NCBI GenBank assembly: GCA_018658465.1
Contig: JABHVE010000122.1
Span: 1-32,927, forward strand
Direction: 5' to 3'
Length of the DNA: 32,927 bases
Source: Alphaproteobacteria bacterium
Lineage (GTDB): Bacteria; Pseudomonadota; Alphaproteobacteria; UBA2966; CAIVPW01
Under the pieces are notes generated by a model. That model saw only the letters and a program-made list of their open reading frames with translations. It had not been told where the DNA came from and did not search any database. Position numbers and translations under genes: made by a program. Shown here piece by piece: positions 16,965 to 25,264 of this stretch (the stretch's first letter is position 1; each line of letters opens with the position of its first letter).

Positions 16965-18566
16965 ATGACCGAAACAACGGCAGGCGCACACGAAGCCCAC
17001 GGAACCCCAACCGGCTGGCGGCGGTGGCTGTACTCCACCAATCACAAAGACATTGGCACCCTTTATCTGATCTTTGCCGTGGTTTTCGGCATCGTCGGCG
17101 GGCTGATGTCCGTGATTATGCGGATGGAATTGCAGGCCCCTGGTATGGATGTGATCTGGGGTGACTCGAGCACTCAAGAACACACGTTCAATGTGCTGGT
17201 CACGGGCCATGGTCTGATCATGGTGTTCTTCATGATCATGCCGGCGTTTATCGGTGGCTTTGGCAACTGGATGGTGCCGTTGATGATCGGTGCGCCGGAT
17301 ATGGCGTTCCCGCGCATGAACAACTTTAGCTTTTGGATTTTGATCCCGTCGGCTTTGCTGTTGGTTGGCTCCACGGTGATTGGCGATGGGGCGGGAACCG
17401 GTTGGACGGTTTACGCGCCGTTATCGACCATAGGCATGACCGGGCCATCGGTGGATATGGCGATTCTTGCCCTGCATCTGGCGGGTGCGTCATCGATCAT
17501 GGCGTCGATCAATTTCATCACCACCATTTTCAATATGCGGGCACCGGGCATGACCCTGCACAAAATGCCCCTGTTCGTGTGGTCGATTTTGATCACTGTG
17601 TTCTTGCTGCTTCTGTCTCTGCCGGTTTTGGCGGGTGCTATCACCATGCTGCTGACCGATCGCAATTTCGGCACGGCATTCTTTGATGCCTCCCAAGGCG
17701 GTGACCCATTGCTGTACCAGCATCTATTCTGGTTCTTCGGCCACCCCGAGGTTTACGTCCTGATATTGCCGTCGTTCGGTGTGATCAGCCACGTGGTGTC
17801 CACGTTCTCGCGTAAGCCCATTTTTGGCTATCTCGGAATGGCCTATGCCATGGTCGCCATCGGCGCGGTCGGGTTCATTGTTTGGGCCCATCACATGTAC
17901 ACGGCGGGTATGGGCGTCGATACCGAGGCCTATTTCTTGGCGGCGACCCTGGTGATCGCGGTACCAACGGGGGTCAAAATCTTTAGTTGGATCGCCACCA
18001 TGTGGGGCGGTTCTCTAACGTTCGAGACGCCAATGCTGTGGGCGATGGGAATGATCTTCCTGTTTGTCCTGGGCGGCGTGACCGGCGTGGTCCTGGCCAA
18101 TTCCGGGCTGACGACAGCGTTCCACGACACCGCTTACGTGGTTGGTCACTTCCATTACGTGATGTCCATGGGTGCCATGTTCGGCATCTTCGCTGGCTTC
18201 TATTACTGGGTCGGCAAAATGACCGGCCACCAATACCCCGAAAAGCTCGGCCAGTGGCATTTCTGGATCACCATGGTCGGCGTTAACCTGACCTTCTTCC
18301 CGATGCACTTTTCGGGTCTGGCGGGGATGCCGCGACGGATCGCTGATTACCCGGACGCCTATGCCGGATGGAACCTGATCTCGTCCTATGGTGCCTATAT
18401 TTCCTTCGCGGCGGCTTTGTTCTTCTTGTACGTCGTGTACAGGACCTTCAAATCTGACGAAAAGCTGGAGGCAAATTACTGGGGCGAGGGTGCAACAACC
18501 CTCGAATGGTCCGTGCCTTCACCGGCACCGCACCATACCCACGAGGCTCCGCCGACCGTTCGCTAA
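16965..18566 (+). CDS. ctaD: Cytochrome c oxidase subunit I, copy 1
   Basis: Catalytic heme-copper subunit of an A1-type (aa3) oxidase: oxygen reduction and proton pumping in the inner membrane. Of 533 residues, the ligands are H82 and H397 (heme a), H395 (heme a3), and H260, H309, H310 (CuB), with the cross-linked Y264 in HPEVY. Proton-path residues are present: D112 in [13 protein letters not shown]262 and K338 in PTGVKIF. In helix X this copy reads [14 protein letters not shown], with Ala390 where copy 2 and most relatives have Tyr (R. sphaeroides Y414). Copy 1 also differs in the first periplasmic loop ([10 protein letters not shown]). TAGGGA precedes the ATG at 8 nt. Confidence 0.96.
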   Translation: MTETTAGAHEAHGTPTGWRRWLYSTNHKDIGTLYLIFAVVFGIVGGLMSVIMRMELQAPGMDVIWGDSSTQEHTFNVLVTGHGLIMVFFMIMPAFIGGFGNWMVPLMIGAPDMAFPRMNNFSFWILIPSALLLVGSTVIGDGAGTGWTVYAPLSTIGMTGPSVDMAILALHLAGASSIMASINFITTIFNMRAPGMTLHKMPLFVWSILITVFLLLLSLPVLAGAITMLLTDRNFGTAFFDASQGGDPLLYQHLFWFFGHPEVYVLILPSFGVISHVVSTFSRKPIFGYLGMAYAMVAIGAVGFIVWAHHMYTAGMGVDTEAYFLAATLVIAVPTGVKIFSWIATMWGGSLTFETPMLWAMGMIFLFVLGGVTGVVLANSGLTTAFHDTAYVVGHFHYVMSMGAMFGIFAGFYYWVGKMTGHQYPEKLGQWHFWITMVGVNLTFFPMHFSGLAGMPRRIADYPDAYAGWNLISSYGAYISFAAALFFLYVVYRTFKSDEKLEANYWGEGATTLEWSVPSPAPHHTHEAPPTVR

Positions 18567-18596
18567 TCCCTTTGTTTTAAAGGGCTAATCAGTCAA

Positions 18597-18620
18597 CCCC
18601 CGCCCTTAAATGGGCGGGGG
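18597..18620 (+). terminator. Terminator-like hairpin after ctaD copy 1, without a T-run
   Basis: CCCCCGCCC-ttaaat-GGGCGGGGG, a perfect 9-bp GC stem, is followed by CACCTT and not by Ts. It is clearly related to the hairpin after ctaD copy 2 (same AGTCAA lead-in, same TTAAAT loop), which does have TTTTTT. Probably a duplicated terminator that has lost its T-tract, or an mRNA-stabilising hairpin. Confidence 0.65.
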
Positions 18621-18658
18621 CACCTTCCCAACTCTCTGAATTCACGGCCCTAAAATGG

Positions 18659-18683
18659 CCGGTGCGACACTATGTCGCACCGG
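18659..18683 (+). promoter_or_regulatory. Perfect 11-bp inverted repeat in the ctaC copy 2 leader
   Basis: CCGGTGCGACA-cta-TGTCGCACCGG, a perfect palindrome 74 nt before the ATG of ctaC copy 2. It has no T-run. It could be an operator or an RNA hairpin in the leader; the sequence does not decide. Confidence 0.5.
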
Positions 18684-18705
18684 TAGTTGGTGGCGGCTTG
18701 AGTAG

Positions 18706-18739
18706 GTTACCGCGCGTCAAACGGCGTCCACGCGGTAAC
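18706..18739 (+). promoter_or_regulatory. 9-bp inverted repeat just before ctaC copy 2
   Basis: GTTACCGCG, 16 nt, CGCGGTAAC, ending 17 nt before the ATG. It is a perfect match of 9 bp. The position suggests a hairpin in the 5' leader that could affect ribosome access, or a repressor site. The copy 1 leader has no equivalent. Confidence 0.45.
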
Positions 18740-18756
18740 TACGAAAGTGACAAGCC

Positions 18757-19740
18757 ATGAACTCGGTGACCCCCCTTCTTTGGCGTAAAGCCCTTCGGAA
18801 CGTACCCCTTGTGGGGGCCACGATTTTTGCGGCCTTGATTGCCGGCGCGGGCGCAGCGCTGGCCCAAGAAGCGGGCCTCGGCGCGCCGTTTGATTGGCAA
18901 ATGGGCTTTCAGGAGCCTGCCAGCCCGGTGATGCGGGACATCATCGATTTCCACAATTTCATGCTGTGGTTGATCACCATCATCGTGATCTTCGTGCTCG
19001 GGCTGATGCTCTACATCATGTTCCGGTTCAACGCGAAATCGAACCCGGTGCCGTCCAAAAACACCCACAACACCTTGCTAGAGGTTATTTGGACCGTCGT
19101 TCCCATCATTATCTTGGTGGTAATGGCCGTGCCGTCCTTCCGGCTTTTGTACCAGAATGATGTGGTCCCCACGCCGACCAGTGTGGCCGATCTTTACGGG
19201 GTCGATGTGTCGGGTGAAATCACACTGAAAGCCACCGGGCTTCAGTGGGCCTGGGAATATGAATATGTCGACAACGGCGTGTTCCTGTTTTCCAGTTGCC
19301 TGTACGGCCCGGATTATTGGTGCTTTGGCGGCGAGGCTCCGGAAGGCGCTCACCGACTTTTGGAAACCGACAACCCCGTCGTCGTTCCGGTCAACACACT
19401 GGTCAAGGTTCAAGTCACTGCGGCTGCGGTCATCCACGCATGGGCGGTCCCGGCGTTTGGCGTCAAGATCGACGCAGTCCCTGGGCGTTTGAACGAAACC
19501 TGGTTTGTCGCCGAACGTATTGGCACCTATTACGGCCAGTGCTCGGAATTGTGCGGCCAGTATCACAGCTACATGCCGATTCAGGTGAATGTGGTGTCCC
19601 AAGAGGACTATGACGCCTGGATGGCGGGCCAATTGGCGGCCATGCAGCCCGATCGGCTGAAGGCACCGACCACAGAATTCGCCCAGCAAGGCATCACCCC
19701 TCGTCGCGCCCTGGCCATTGCGCCAGATCTTGCGAATTAA
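18757..19740 (+). CDS. ctaC: Cytochrome c oxidase subunit II, copy 2
   Basis: Tandem paralog of the gene at 15984, 327 residues. Signal peptide and start differ (MNSVTPLLWRKALRNVPLVG before AALIAGAGAALAQ), and the second helix and following loop have several changes (VVMAVPSFRLLYQNDVVPTPTSV). From about residue 158 onward the two copies are almost identical, including the SSCLYGPDYWCFGG insert with two cysteines and the CuA ligands in QCSELCGQYHSYM. The ribosome site is weak (AAAGTGA). The sharp contrast between diverged N-terminus and near-identical C-terminal domain suggests gene conversion or selection on the cytochrome c-facing surface. It is followed 31 nt later by ctaD copy 2. Confidence 0.96.
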   Translation: MNSVTPLLWRKALRNVPLVGATIFAALIAGAGAALAQEAGLGAPFDWQMGFQEPASPVMRDIIDFHNFMLWLITIIVIFVLGLMLYIMFRFNAKSNPVPSKNTHNTLLEVIWTVVPIIILVVMAVPSFRLLYQNDVVPTPTSVADLYGVDVSGEITLKATGLQWAWEYEYVDNGVFLFSSCLYGPDYWCFGGEAPEGAHRLLETDNPVVVPVNTLVKVQVTAAAVIHAWAVPAFGVKIDAVPGRLNETWFVAERIGTYYGQCSELCGQYHSYMPIQVNVVSQEDYDAWMAGQLAAMQPDRLKAPTTEFAQQGITPRRALAIAPDLAN

Positions 19741-19771
19741 TTAATTAAATCAAGCATTTAGGGATCCGATC

Positions 19772-21373
19772 ATGACCGAAACAACGGCAGGCGCACACGA
19801 AGCCCACGGAAGCCCAACTGGCTGGCGGCGGTGGCTGTACTCCACCAATCACAAAGACATTGGCACCCTGTATCTGACCTTCGCCATCGTGTTTGGCATT
19901 GTTGGCGGGCTGATGTCGGTCATCATGCGGATGGAATTGCAGGCCCCTGGGATTGACATCATCCCGTTGGAGCCTGGGACCCAAGAGCATTTCTTCAATG
20001 TGCTGATCACCGGCCACGGCCTGATCATGGTGTTCTTCATGATCATGCCGGCGTTTATCGGCGGCTTTGGTAACTGGATGGTTCCGTTGATGATCGGTGC
20101 GCCGGATATGGCGTTCCCGCGCATGAACAACCTGTCATTCTGGATCATGATCCCATCGGCTTTGCTGCTGGTTGGCTCCACCGTAATTGGCGATGGGGCG
20201 GGAACCGGTTGGACGGTTTACGCGCCGTTATCGACCATAGGCATGACCGGGCCATCGGTGGATATGGCGATTTTGGCCCTGCATTTGGCTGGCGCCTCAT
20301 CGATCATGGCGTCGATCAATTTCATCACCACCATCTTCAACATGCGGGCGCCGGGCATGACCCTGCACAAGATGCCCCTGTTCGTGTGGTCGATCCTGGT
20401 GACGGTGTTCTTGCTGCTTTTGTCTCTGCCGGTTCTGGCTGGGGCCATCACCATGCTGCTGACTGATCGCAATTTCGGCACAGCATTCTTTGATGCTTCC
20501 CAAGGCGGTGACCCGTTGCTGTACCAGCATCTGTTCTGGTTCTTCGGCCACCCCGAGGTCTACATTTTGGTGTTGCCGTCCTTTGGCGTCATCAGCCAAG
20601 TGGTATCAACGTTCTCCAAGAAACCGATCTTTGGTTATCTCGGCATGGCCTATGCCATGATCGCCATTGGTGCAGTTGGGTTCATCGTGTGGGCCCACCA
20701 CATGTACACAGCCGGTATGGGCGTAGATACCGAAGCCTATTTCTTGGCGGCGACCCTGGTAATCGCGGTACCAACGGGGGTCAAGATTTTCAGTTGGCTG
20801 GCCACCATGTGGGGTGGGTCCATTGAATTCAAAACCCCAATGCTGTGGGCCATGGGCATGATTTTCGTGTTCACCACGGGCGGCGTTACCGGCGTGATCT
20901 TGGCGAATTCAGCACTGGATACGGCGTTCCACGACACCTACTACGTGGTTGGGCATTTTCACTACACCATGTCCATGGGCGCCATGTTTGGCATCTTCGC
21001 CGGGTTCTTCTATTGGATTGGTAAAATGAGCGGCCATCAATATCCCGAAGGTCTGGCCAAATGGCATTTCTGGATCACCATGGTCGGTGTGAATTTGACC
21101 TTCTTCCCGATGCACTTTTCGGGGCTGGCTGGCATGCCGCGACGGATCGCTGATTACCCGGACGCCTATGCCGGATGGAATTTCGTCTCGTCCATGGGAG
21201 CCTATCTCTCCTTTGCTGGCGCGCTTTTGTTCCTGTACATCCTTCGTGTGATTTTCAAATCTACGAAACCTGTCGAAGCGAATTATTGGGGCGAAGGTGC
21301 AACGACTCTTGAATGGTCTGTGCCGTCACCGGCACCGCACCACACCCACGAAGCTCCGCCGACAATTCGGTAA
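19772..21373 (+). CDS. ctaD: Cytochrome c oxidase subunit I, copy 2
   Basis: Paralog of the gene at 16965 with the same 533-residue length and all heme, CuB and proton-path residues ([30 protein letters not shown]). It keeps the more typical helix [15 protein letters not shown], with Tyr390, and [10 protein letters not shown] before it. The first periplasmic loop reads [10 protein letters not shown]. The first 25 or so residues and the 30 nt upstream are almost identical to copy 1. The C-terminal [22 protein letters not shown] also matches. By these features copy 2 looks like the ancestral-type enzyme and copy 1 the diverged one. A strong terminator follows. Confidence 0.96.
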   Translation: MTETTAGAHEAHGSPTGWRRWLYSTNHKDIGTLYLTFAIVFGIVGGLMSVIMRMELQAPGIDIIPLEPGTQEHFFNVLITGHGLIMVFFMIMPAFIGGFGNWMVPLMIGAPDMAFPRMNNLSFWIMIPSALLLVGSTVIGDGAGTGWTVYAPLSTIGMTGPSVDMAILALHLAGASSIMASINFITTIFNMRAPGMTLHKMPLFVWSILVTVFLLLLSLPVLAGAITMLLTDRNFGTAFFDASQGGDPLLYQHLFWFFGHPEVYILVLPSFGVISQVVSTFSKKPIFGYLGMAYAMIAIGAVGFIVWAHHMYTAGMGVDTEAYFLAATLVIAVPTGVKIFSWLATMWGGSIEFKTPMLWAMGMIFVFTTGGVTGVILANSALDTAFHDTYYVVGHFHYTMSMGAMFGIFAGFFYWIGKMSGHQYPEGLAKWHFWITMVGVNLTFFPMHFSGLAGMPRRIADYPDAYAGWNFVSSMGAYLSFAGALLFLYILRVIFKSTKPVEANYWGEGATTLEWSVPSPAPHHTHEAPPTIR

Positions 21374-21406
21374 ACCATTCGCGTAGTTGGAGTAGTTTTC
21401 CAAGTC

Positions 21407-21442
21407 AAAACCCCCGTCCATTAAATTGGGCGGGGGTTTTTT
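21407..21442 (+). terminator. Rho-independent terminator of the ctaCD cluster
   Basis: AAAACCCCCGTCCA-ttaaat-TGGGCGGGGGTTTTTT: a stem of about 14 bp (one T-G wobble) with a loop of six, ending in six Ts, 34 nt after the ctaD stop. The stem is near-symmetric, with As on the other flank, so it could also act on transcripts arriving from the tldD side. Confidence 0.9.
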
Positions 21443-21456
21443 CTGAGCTCAATACC

Positions 21457-21554
21457 GTCACCCCCGGACTTGATCCGGGGGTCCATCTGATCGCGATAAC
21501 CATTTCCAATTTTCTGAAAGGAAGCTGGATGCCCGGGTCAAGCCCGGGCATGAC
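21457..21554. repeat. Alphaproteobacterial palindromic intergenic repeat, full copy
   Basis: GTCACCCCCGGACTTGATCCGGGGGTCCA at one end and TGGATGCCCGGGTCAAGCCCGGGCATGAC at the other form long outer inverted arms, and each arm is itself a hairpin. This matches the well-known GTCATnCCCGG...TCCA intergenic element found in many alphaproteobacteria. A half copy is at 27336-27368. Part of the 349-nt convergent gap between ctaD copy 2 and tldD. Confidence 0.85.
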
Positions 21555-21618
21555 GATGTGGGGTGGGTGCAGAATCCGGTGACTTTATTTTCCGGTGTTG
21601 AACAGTTAGTCGCGCGAG

Positions 21619-21712
21619 CAGATCGTTTTGGGCTCTTGCCCAAAACGTGAATCTGATCGGCCAAGAAAATACGAGTGCAGATCGTTACGCGTCTTCGCGC
21701 AACGTGAATCTG
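21619..21712 (-). repeat. Two bulged stem-loop elements downstream of tldD
   Basis: Unit A (21619-21655): CAGAT-CGTTTTGGGC-tctt-GCCCAAAACG-tga-ATCTG, a perfect 10-bp inner stem, a TGA bulge and a 5-bp outer stem. Unit B (21678-21712): CAGAT-CGTTaCGCG-tctt-CGCGcAACG-tga-ATCTG. Both have the same outer arms, bulge and TCTT loop but different inner stems. Read on the minus strand they have the same orientation as the elements at 14218 and 30946, and unit B begins 10 nt after the tldD stop. Confidence 0.85.
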
Positions 21713-21722
21713 AACGGCAGTA

Positions 21723-23186
21723 TTACGAAAGTTGCGAAGCGCCGCCGCCCTTCATGGCGCTGGTGCCGCCGACGGTCAGACCGTCGATCAGCATGGTCGG
21801 CTGGCCGACGCCAACCGGAACACCCTGGCCATTCTTGCCGCAGGTGCCGATCCCGGGATCCAATTCGGTGTCGTTGCCGATGGCTGAAACCTTTGTCAGA
21901 ACATCGGGGCCGTTGCCGATCAGGGTGGCACCCTTCACCGGGGCCCCCAATTTCCCGTCTTTGACCAAATAAGCCTCGGTGCAACTGAACACAAATTTGC
22001 CCGAGGTAATGTCCACTTGGCCGCCACCGAACGCGGTGGCGTATATGCCGTCTTTGACGCTGGCCAAAATTTCCGCCGGATCGCGATCGCCGTTTTCCAT
22101 CGTGGTGTTGGTCATGCGTGGCATGGGCGAGTTCGCGTAATCTTGGCGGCGGCCGTTGCCGGTGGGGGCAACCCCCATCAACCGGGCGTTCATGCGGTCC
22201 TGCATATAGCCTTTCAGGATGCCGTCTTCGATCAAAACCGTGCGTTGGGTGGGGGTGCCTTCGTCATCGATACTCAGCGATCCGCGGCGGTTGGCAAGGG
22301 TGCCGTCGTCGACAACGGTGACCCCGGGTGCAGCAATGCGTTGCCCCATCAATCCAGAAAAAGCGCTGGTTTTTTTGCGGTTAAAGTCACCTTCCAGGCC
22401 ATGGCCGATGGCTTCGTGTAACAATATGCCGGGCCAACCCGGTCCCAAAACCACTTGCATTTCACCGGCAGGGGCTGGGACCGAATCTAAATTCACAACG
22501 GCTTGGCGCAGGGCTTCGTCCACATCGGCCTGCCAAGCATCGGGGTTGATGTAATCCTGATATGCGGCGCGGCCACCGGCACCATAGCTTCCGGATTCTT
22601 GGCGATCCCCATCGCCCACGACCACCTGAATATTCAGGCGCACCATGGGGCGGATATCGCCCACTCTAAGTCCGCCCGCGCGGATGATTTCCACCACCTG
22701 CCACGATGCCAGCAAGGACGCAGAAACCTGGCGAACTCGGCTGTCTTTTTCCCGAGCATAGGCGTCGATTTTTTCCAACAAGGCGACTTTGTCGGCGAAG
22801 GGAATTTCATCCAACGGATTATCGTCGTTGTATTGAAATTGGTTGGTTCCGGCCGGGTTGTCGGCATAGGTCCCTTGGTGGCCCGACTTCACCGCCTCGA
22901 TGGCGGCGGCGGATCGCTGCATGGCGGATTCAGACAAATCCGATGCGTGGGCATAGCCGGTTGATTCGCCGACCACGGCGCGAATGCCAAATCCTTGGGA
23001 CGTATCGAACGACGCCGATTTCAGTCTGCTGTCGTCCCAAACGAAGCTTTCTGATTGGCGATATTCCATGAACATTTCGCCGTCATCAGCCCCATGCAAG
23101 GACGTGTCGACGATGGATTCAACGCGGCCCCGGTCCAGCCCGGCGCGGCGAAAAAACAGATCTTCAGCTTTGGCGGAATCGGACAT
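21723..23186 (-). CDS. tldD: Metalloprotease TldD
   Basis: Catalytic zinc subunit of the TldD-TldE(PmbA) protease, cytoplasmic. The metal motif HEAIGHGLEGD is present after LGPGWPGILL, with the flanking GVTVVDDGTL, RRGSLSIDDEGTPTQRTVLIEDG and YANSPMPRMTNT segments. The protein ends MKGGGASQLS. The track starts at 23276, but the first 30 residues look non-native. ATG 23186 (MSDSAKAEDLFF) has AAGGGGAA upstream and gives 487 residues, normal for TldD. Its neighbours are oxidase genes on the other strand, an arrangement common in alphaproteobacteria. Two stem-loop elements follow its stop. Confidence 0.94.
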   Translation of the reverse strand: MSDSAKAEDLFFRRAGLDRGRVESIVDTSLHGADDGEMFMEYRQSESFVWDDSRLKSASFDTSQGFGIRAVVGESTGYAHASDLSESAMQRSAAAIEAVKSGHQGTYADNPAGTNQFQYNDDNPLDEIPFADKVALLEKIDAYAREKDSRVRQVSASLLASWQVVEIIRAGGLRVGDIRPMVRLNIQVVVGDGDRQESGSYGAGGRAAYQDYINPDAWQADVDEALRQAVVNLDSVPAPAGEMQVVLGPGWPGILLHEAIGHGLEGDFNRKKTSAFSGLMGQRIAAPGVTVVDDGTLANRRGSLSIDDEGTPTQRTVLIEDGILKGYMQDRMNARLMGVAPTGNGRRQDYANSPMPRMTNTTMENGDRDPAEILASVKDGIYATAFGGGQVDITSGKFVFSCTEAYLVKDGKLGAPVKGATLIGNGPDVLTKVSAIGNDTELDPGIGTCGKNGQGVPVGVGQPTMLIDGLTVGGTSAMKGGGASQLS

Positions 23187-23250
23187 TGATGACTTTCCCC
23201 TTGTGGCCCCCCAAAAGCTGGCACTCCAAAGGATGCCAGCGCCCATACAC

Positions 23251-23297
23251 ACACACAGTGCGATGCACTGGATCACACATAGTGCGATGCACTGGAT
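23251..23297. repeat. Short direct repeat with internal hairpin
   Basis: Two copies of AGTGCGATGCACTGGAT (23257 and 23281), period 24, preceded by CACACA/CACACAT. Each copy contains the hairpin AGTGC-GAT-GCACT. It lies in the 299-nt divergent gap between tldD and ctaB, 70 nt upstream of the tldD start, and could be a pair of binding sites for a regulator or a slippage product. Confidence 0.6.
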
Positions 23298-23369
23298 TTA
23301 CCATACCACGGGGCGCAATGTTTGATCCCCGATCCCCACCAAAATTTGATGAAAATGGTGTTATCTGGA

Positions 23370-23398
23370 TTGCCGGAACCCCGCAGTTTGGCTATATC
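23370..23398 (+). promoter_or_regulatory. Candidate sigma-70 promoter for the ctaB operon
   Basis: TTGCCG, 17 nt, TATATC, about 87 nt before the ctaB start, in the divergent tldD/ctaB gap. It is a partial match to the consensus, placed where a promoter is needed. The rest of the 299-nt gap holds the short direct repeat and CACCA...TGGTG around 23335-23360; nothing else is recognised. Confidence 0.3.
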
Positions 23399-23485
23399 CT
23401 GTATGGTATGATCTGCCCTCAAAAGGGGCGATTGGAACTTCAAAATTAATATGCTGATCTCGACCACAAATCATCGGTTTTGGGG

Positions 23486-24430
23486 ATGACCCAAACCGGA
23501 GTTGACCACGACAATGGGGCAAAGCCTGCCGATCCAGGTTGGACCGGGGAGTCTTTCGTCGGCGACTATGTGTCTTTGCTGAAACCCAGGGTCATGAGCT
23601 TGGTGGTGTTCACCGGTCTGACCGGCATGGTGGTTGCCCCCGGGACAATTCATTGGGTGCTGGGTCTGGTGGCGGTTATTTGCATCTCCATTGGCGCTGG
23701 TGCGTCTGGGGCCATCAACATGTGGTACGACGCCGATATTGACGCCACGATGGATAGGACCTCGGGGCGGCCAATCCCGTCCGGGCGGGTGCCTCGGGCG
23801 GATGCCTTGGGTTTTGGGGTCGCCTTGTCCCTGGCGTCGATCGCCCTGATGGGTGTTGCGGTGAATTGGCTTTCGGCTGCCTTGCTGGCGGTCACCATCG
23901 GATTCTATATTTTCGTTTACACCATGTGGCTAAAGCGCCGGACGCCGCAAAACATTGTCATTGGTGGTGCGGCGGGGGCAATGCCCCCAGTCATTGGCTG
24001 GGCAGCCACCACAGGCGATGTGGGCTTAGGCGCCATTGTGTTGTTTGCCTTGATTTTCCTTTGGACGCCGCCGCATTTTTGGGCCCTGGCCTTGCTGCGG
24101 TCCGGTGAATATGCGGCAGCCAAGGTTCCCATGCTTCCCGTGGTGGCGGGGGAACGGACGACCAAGAACCATATTTTGGCCTACAGCGTGCTGGTCGCCG
24201 TTGCTGGGGTTGCCCCCTGGTACATTGGCTTGGCCGGACTGACCTATGGCATCACCTCGGCCGTGTTGGGCTTGGTGTTTTTGGGCTTCGCCGTGGCGGT
24301 TTGGCGTGGCGAGGGCACAGCCTGGGCGGGGCGCATGTACGGGTTCTCGATTTTGTACCTGTTTTTGATCTTTGCTCTGCTGCTGGTAGACGGTGGCCTG
24401 GCGGCCAATTTTGGTGGAGCAGGGCTGTGA
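23486..24430 (+). CDS. ctaB: Protoheme IX farnesyltransferase (heme O synthase)
   Basis: Integral membrane UbiA-superfamily enzyme that adds the farnesyl group to heme B, giving heme O, the precursor of heme A for the oxidase. The diagnostic first motif NMWYDADIDATMDRTSGRPI is present, with LKPRVMSLVVFTG before it and a second block FLWTPPHFWALALLRSGEYA, plus about eight membrane segments. The track starts at TTG 23480; ATG 23486 is more likely, though TTGGGG directly abuts it and no well-spaced ribosome site is seen. It begins the ctaB-coxF-ctaG-ctaE-DUF983-surf1 run. Its stop overlaps the next start (GTGA). Confidence 0.95.
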   Translation: MTQTGVDHDNGAKPADPGWTGESFVGDYVSLLKPRVMSLVVFTGLTGMVVAPGTIHWVLGLVAVICISIGAGASGAINMWYDADIDATMDRTSGRPIPSGRVPRADALGFGVALSLASIALMGVAVNWLSAALLAVTIGFYIFVYTMWLKRRTPQNIVIGGAAGAMPPVIGWAATTGDVGLGAIVLFALIFLWTPPHFWALALLRSGEYAAAKVPMLPVVAGERTTKNHILAYSVLVAVAGVAPWYIGLAGLTYGITSAVLGLVFLGFAVAVWRGEGTAWAGRMYGFSILYLFLIFALLLVDGGLAANFGGAGL

Positions 24431-24555
24431 ACGATCTAGATAAGAACGCAAAGCGCATGCGTGACAAGAACCGGGTGGTGGGGTTTAGCCTGCTAGCGTT
24501 CGTGGTTATAATTGTGCTTGTGACAATGGTGCGGCTTGGTGCGTTAAATGGCTGA
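24427..24555 (+). CDS. Small single-helix protein in the CoxF position
   Basis: A 42-residue protein starting at GTG, overlapping the ctaB stop as GTGA and ctaG by 8 nt. It is basic at the N-terminus (NDLDKNAKRMRDKNRVV), followed by one membrane helix (GFSLLAFVVIIVLVTMVRLG). Alphaproteobacterial oxidase operons often have such a small protein between ctaB and ctaG, sometimes called CoxF. The overlaps on both sides are the best evidence that it is real. It is too short for the ORF track to show correctly (track start 24301 lies inside ctaB). Likely an assembly helper; function not known. Confidence 0.75.
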   Translation: MNDLDKNAKRMRDKNRVVGFSLLAFVVIIVLVTMVRLGALNG

Positions 24556-25183
24556 TCCACAACAAATTTTGGCGGCTGGCCCGCGGCATGACCCGGCCAC
24601 GCGCAACAAGGTTGTTGGCATGATCGCCGGCCTTGCCGCCCTTGGCATGGTTGGGGCGGCGTTTGCCGCCGTTCCCCTGTATCGGGTGTTCTGCCAAGTC
24701 ACGGGATACGGCGGTGCCACCAATGTCGCGACCATGGCCCCGGGACATATTGTCGCAGATCGCCAAATTACGGTGAGATTTGACGCGAACGTGGCCCGGG
24801 GCATGCCTTGGGACTTTTTGCCAGCCCAACGCCAGGTTTCTGTGGCGGCCGGGGAAGAAGCCCTGGTGTTCTATGTGGCCACCAACCCAACCGACCGCAC
24901 AATCACGGGAACGGCCACTTTCAACGTCTCACCCGCCAAAGCGGGCAAGTATTTCAGCAAAATTGAGTGTTTTTGCTTCACGGAGCAGGTTTTAGTGCCG
25001 GGTCAGTCCGTGGATATGGGAATTACCTTCTTTGTAGACCCAGAAATAGTGAACGATCGGTACTTGGATGACGTGACTGAGATCACACTTTCGTATACAT
25101 TCTTCGAGGTTTTGAAGGAGAACGCGGACCTGGGTGCCCCAGGTGCGATGTCTCCGATTTTGGTTGAGGCAATCCGCAGATAG
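24548..25183 (+). CDS. ctaG: Cytochrome c oxidase assembly protein CtaG (Cox11 family)
   Basis: Delivers copper to the CuB site of subunit I. It has 211 residues with one N-terminal membrane helix (about 22-41, VVGMIAGLAALGMVGAAFAA), followed by VPLYRVFCQVTGYGG and a periplasmic Ig-like copper domain. The copper-binding motif ECFCFTEQ is present, followed by the typical VDMGITFFVDPEI and LSYTFFEV. The ATG at 24548 lies inside the end of the small upstream gene. ctaE follows after 81 nt. Confidence 0.95.
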   Translation: MADPQQILAAGPRHDPATRNKVVGMIAGLAALGMVGAAFAAVPLYRVFCQVTGYGGATNVATMAPGHIVADRQITVRFDANVARGMPWDFLPAQRQVSVAAGEEALVFYVATNPTDRTITGTATFNVSPAKAGKYFSKIECFCFTEQVLVPGQSVDMGITFFVDPEIVNDRYLDDVTEITLSYTFFEVLKENADLGAPGAMSPILVEAIRR

Positions 25184-25264
25184 GTTAGTGGTTTTTCGAT
25201 CGGCCAATCCGGCCAAGCTGCTGCCTTCAAAATAATTCGGATAAAAGCTGGGAGACGCCAGATT

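Noticed and set aside
8610-23186. A ribosomal-peptide (microcin-like) cluster using TldD/PmbA
   Set aside because: TldD and PmbA are 12 kb apart among housekeeping genes, and no precursor peptide, modification enzyme or dedicated exporter is next to them.
23318-23449. Possible 43-residue ORF (MFDPRSPPKFDENGVIW...) before ctaB
   Set aside because: There is no well-spaced ribosome site, no recognisable motif, and the best candidate ctaB promoter lies inside it. It remains possible but unsupported.
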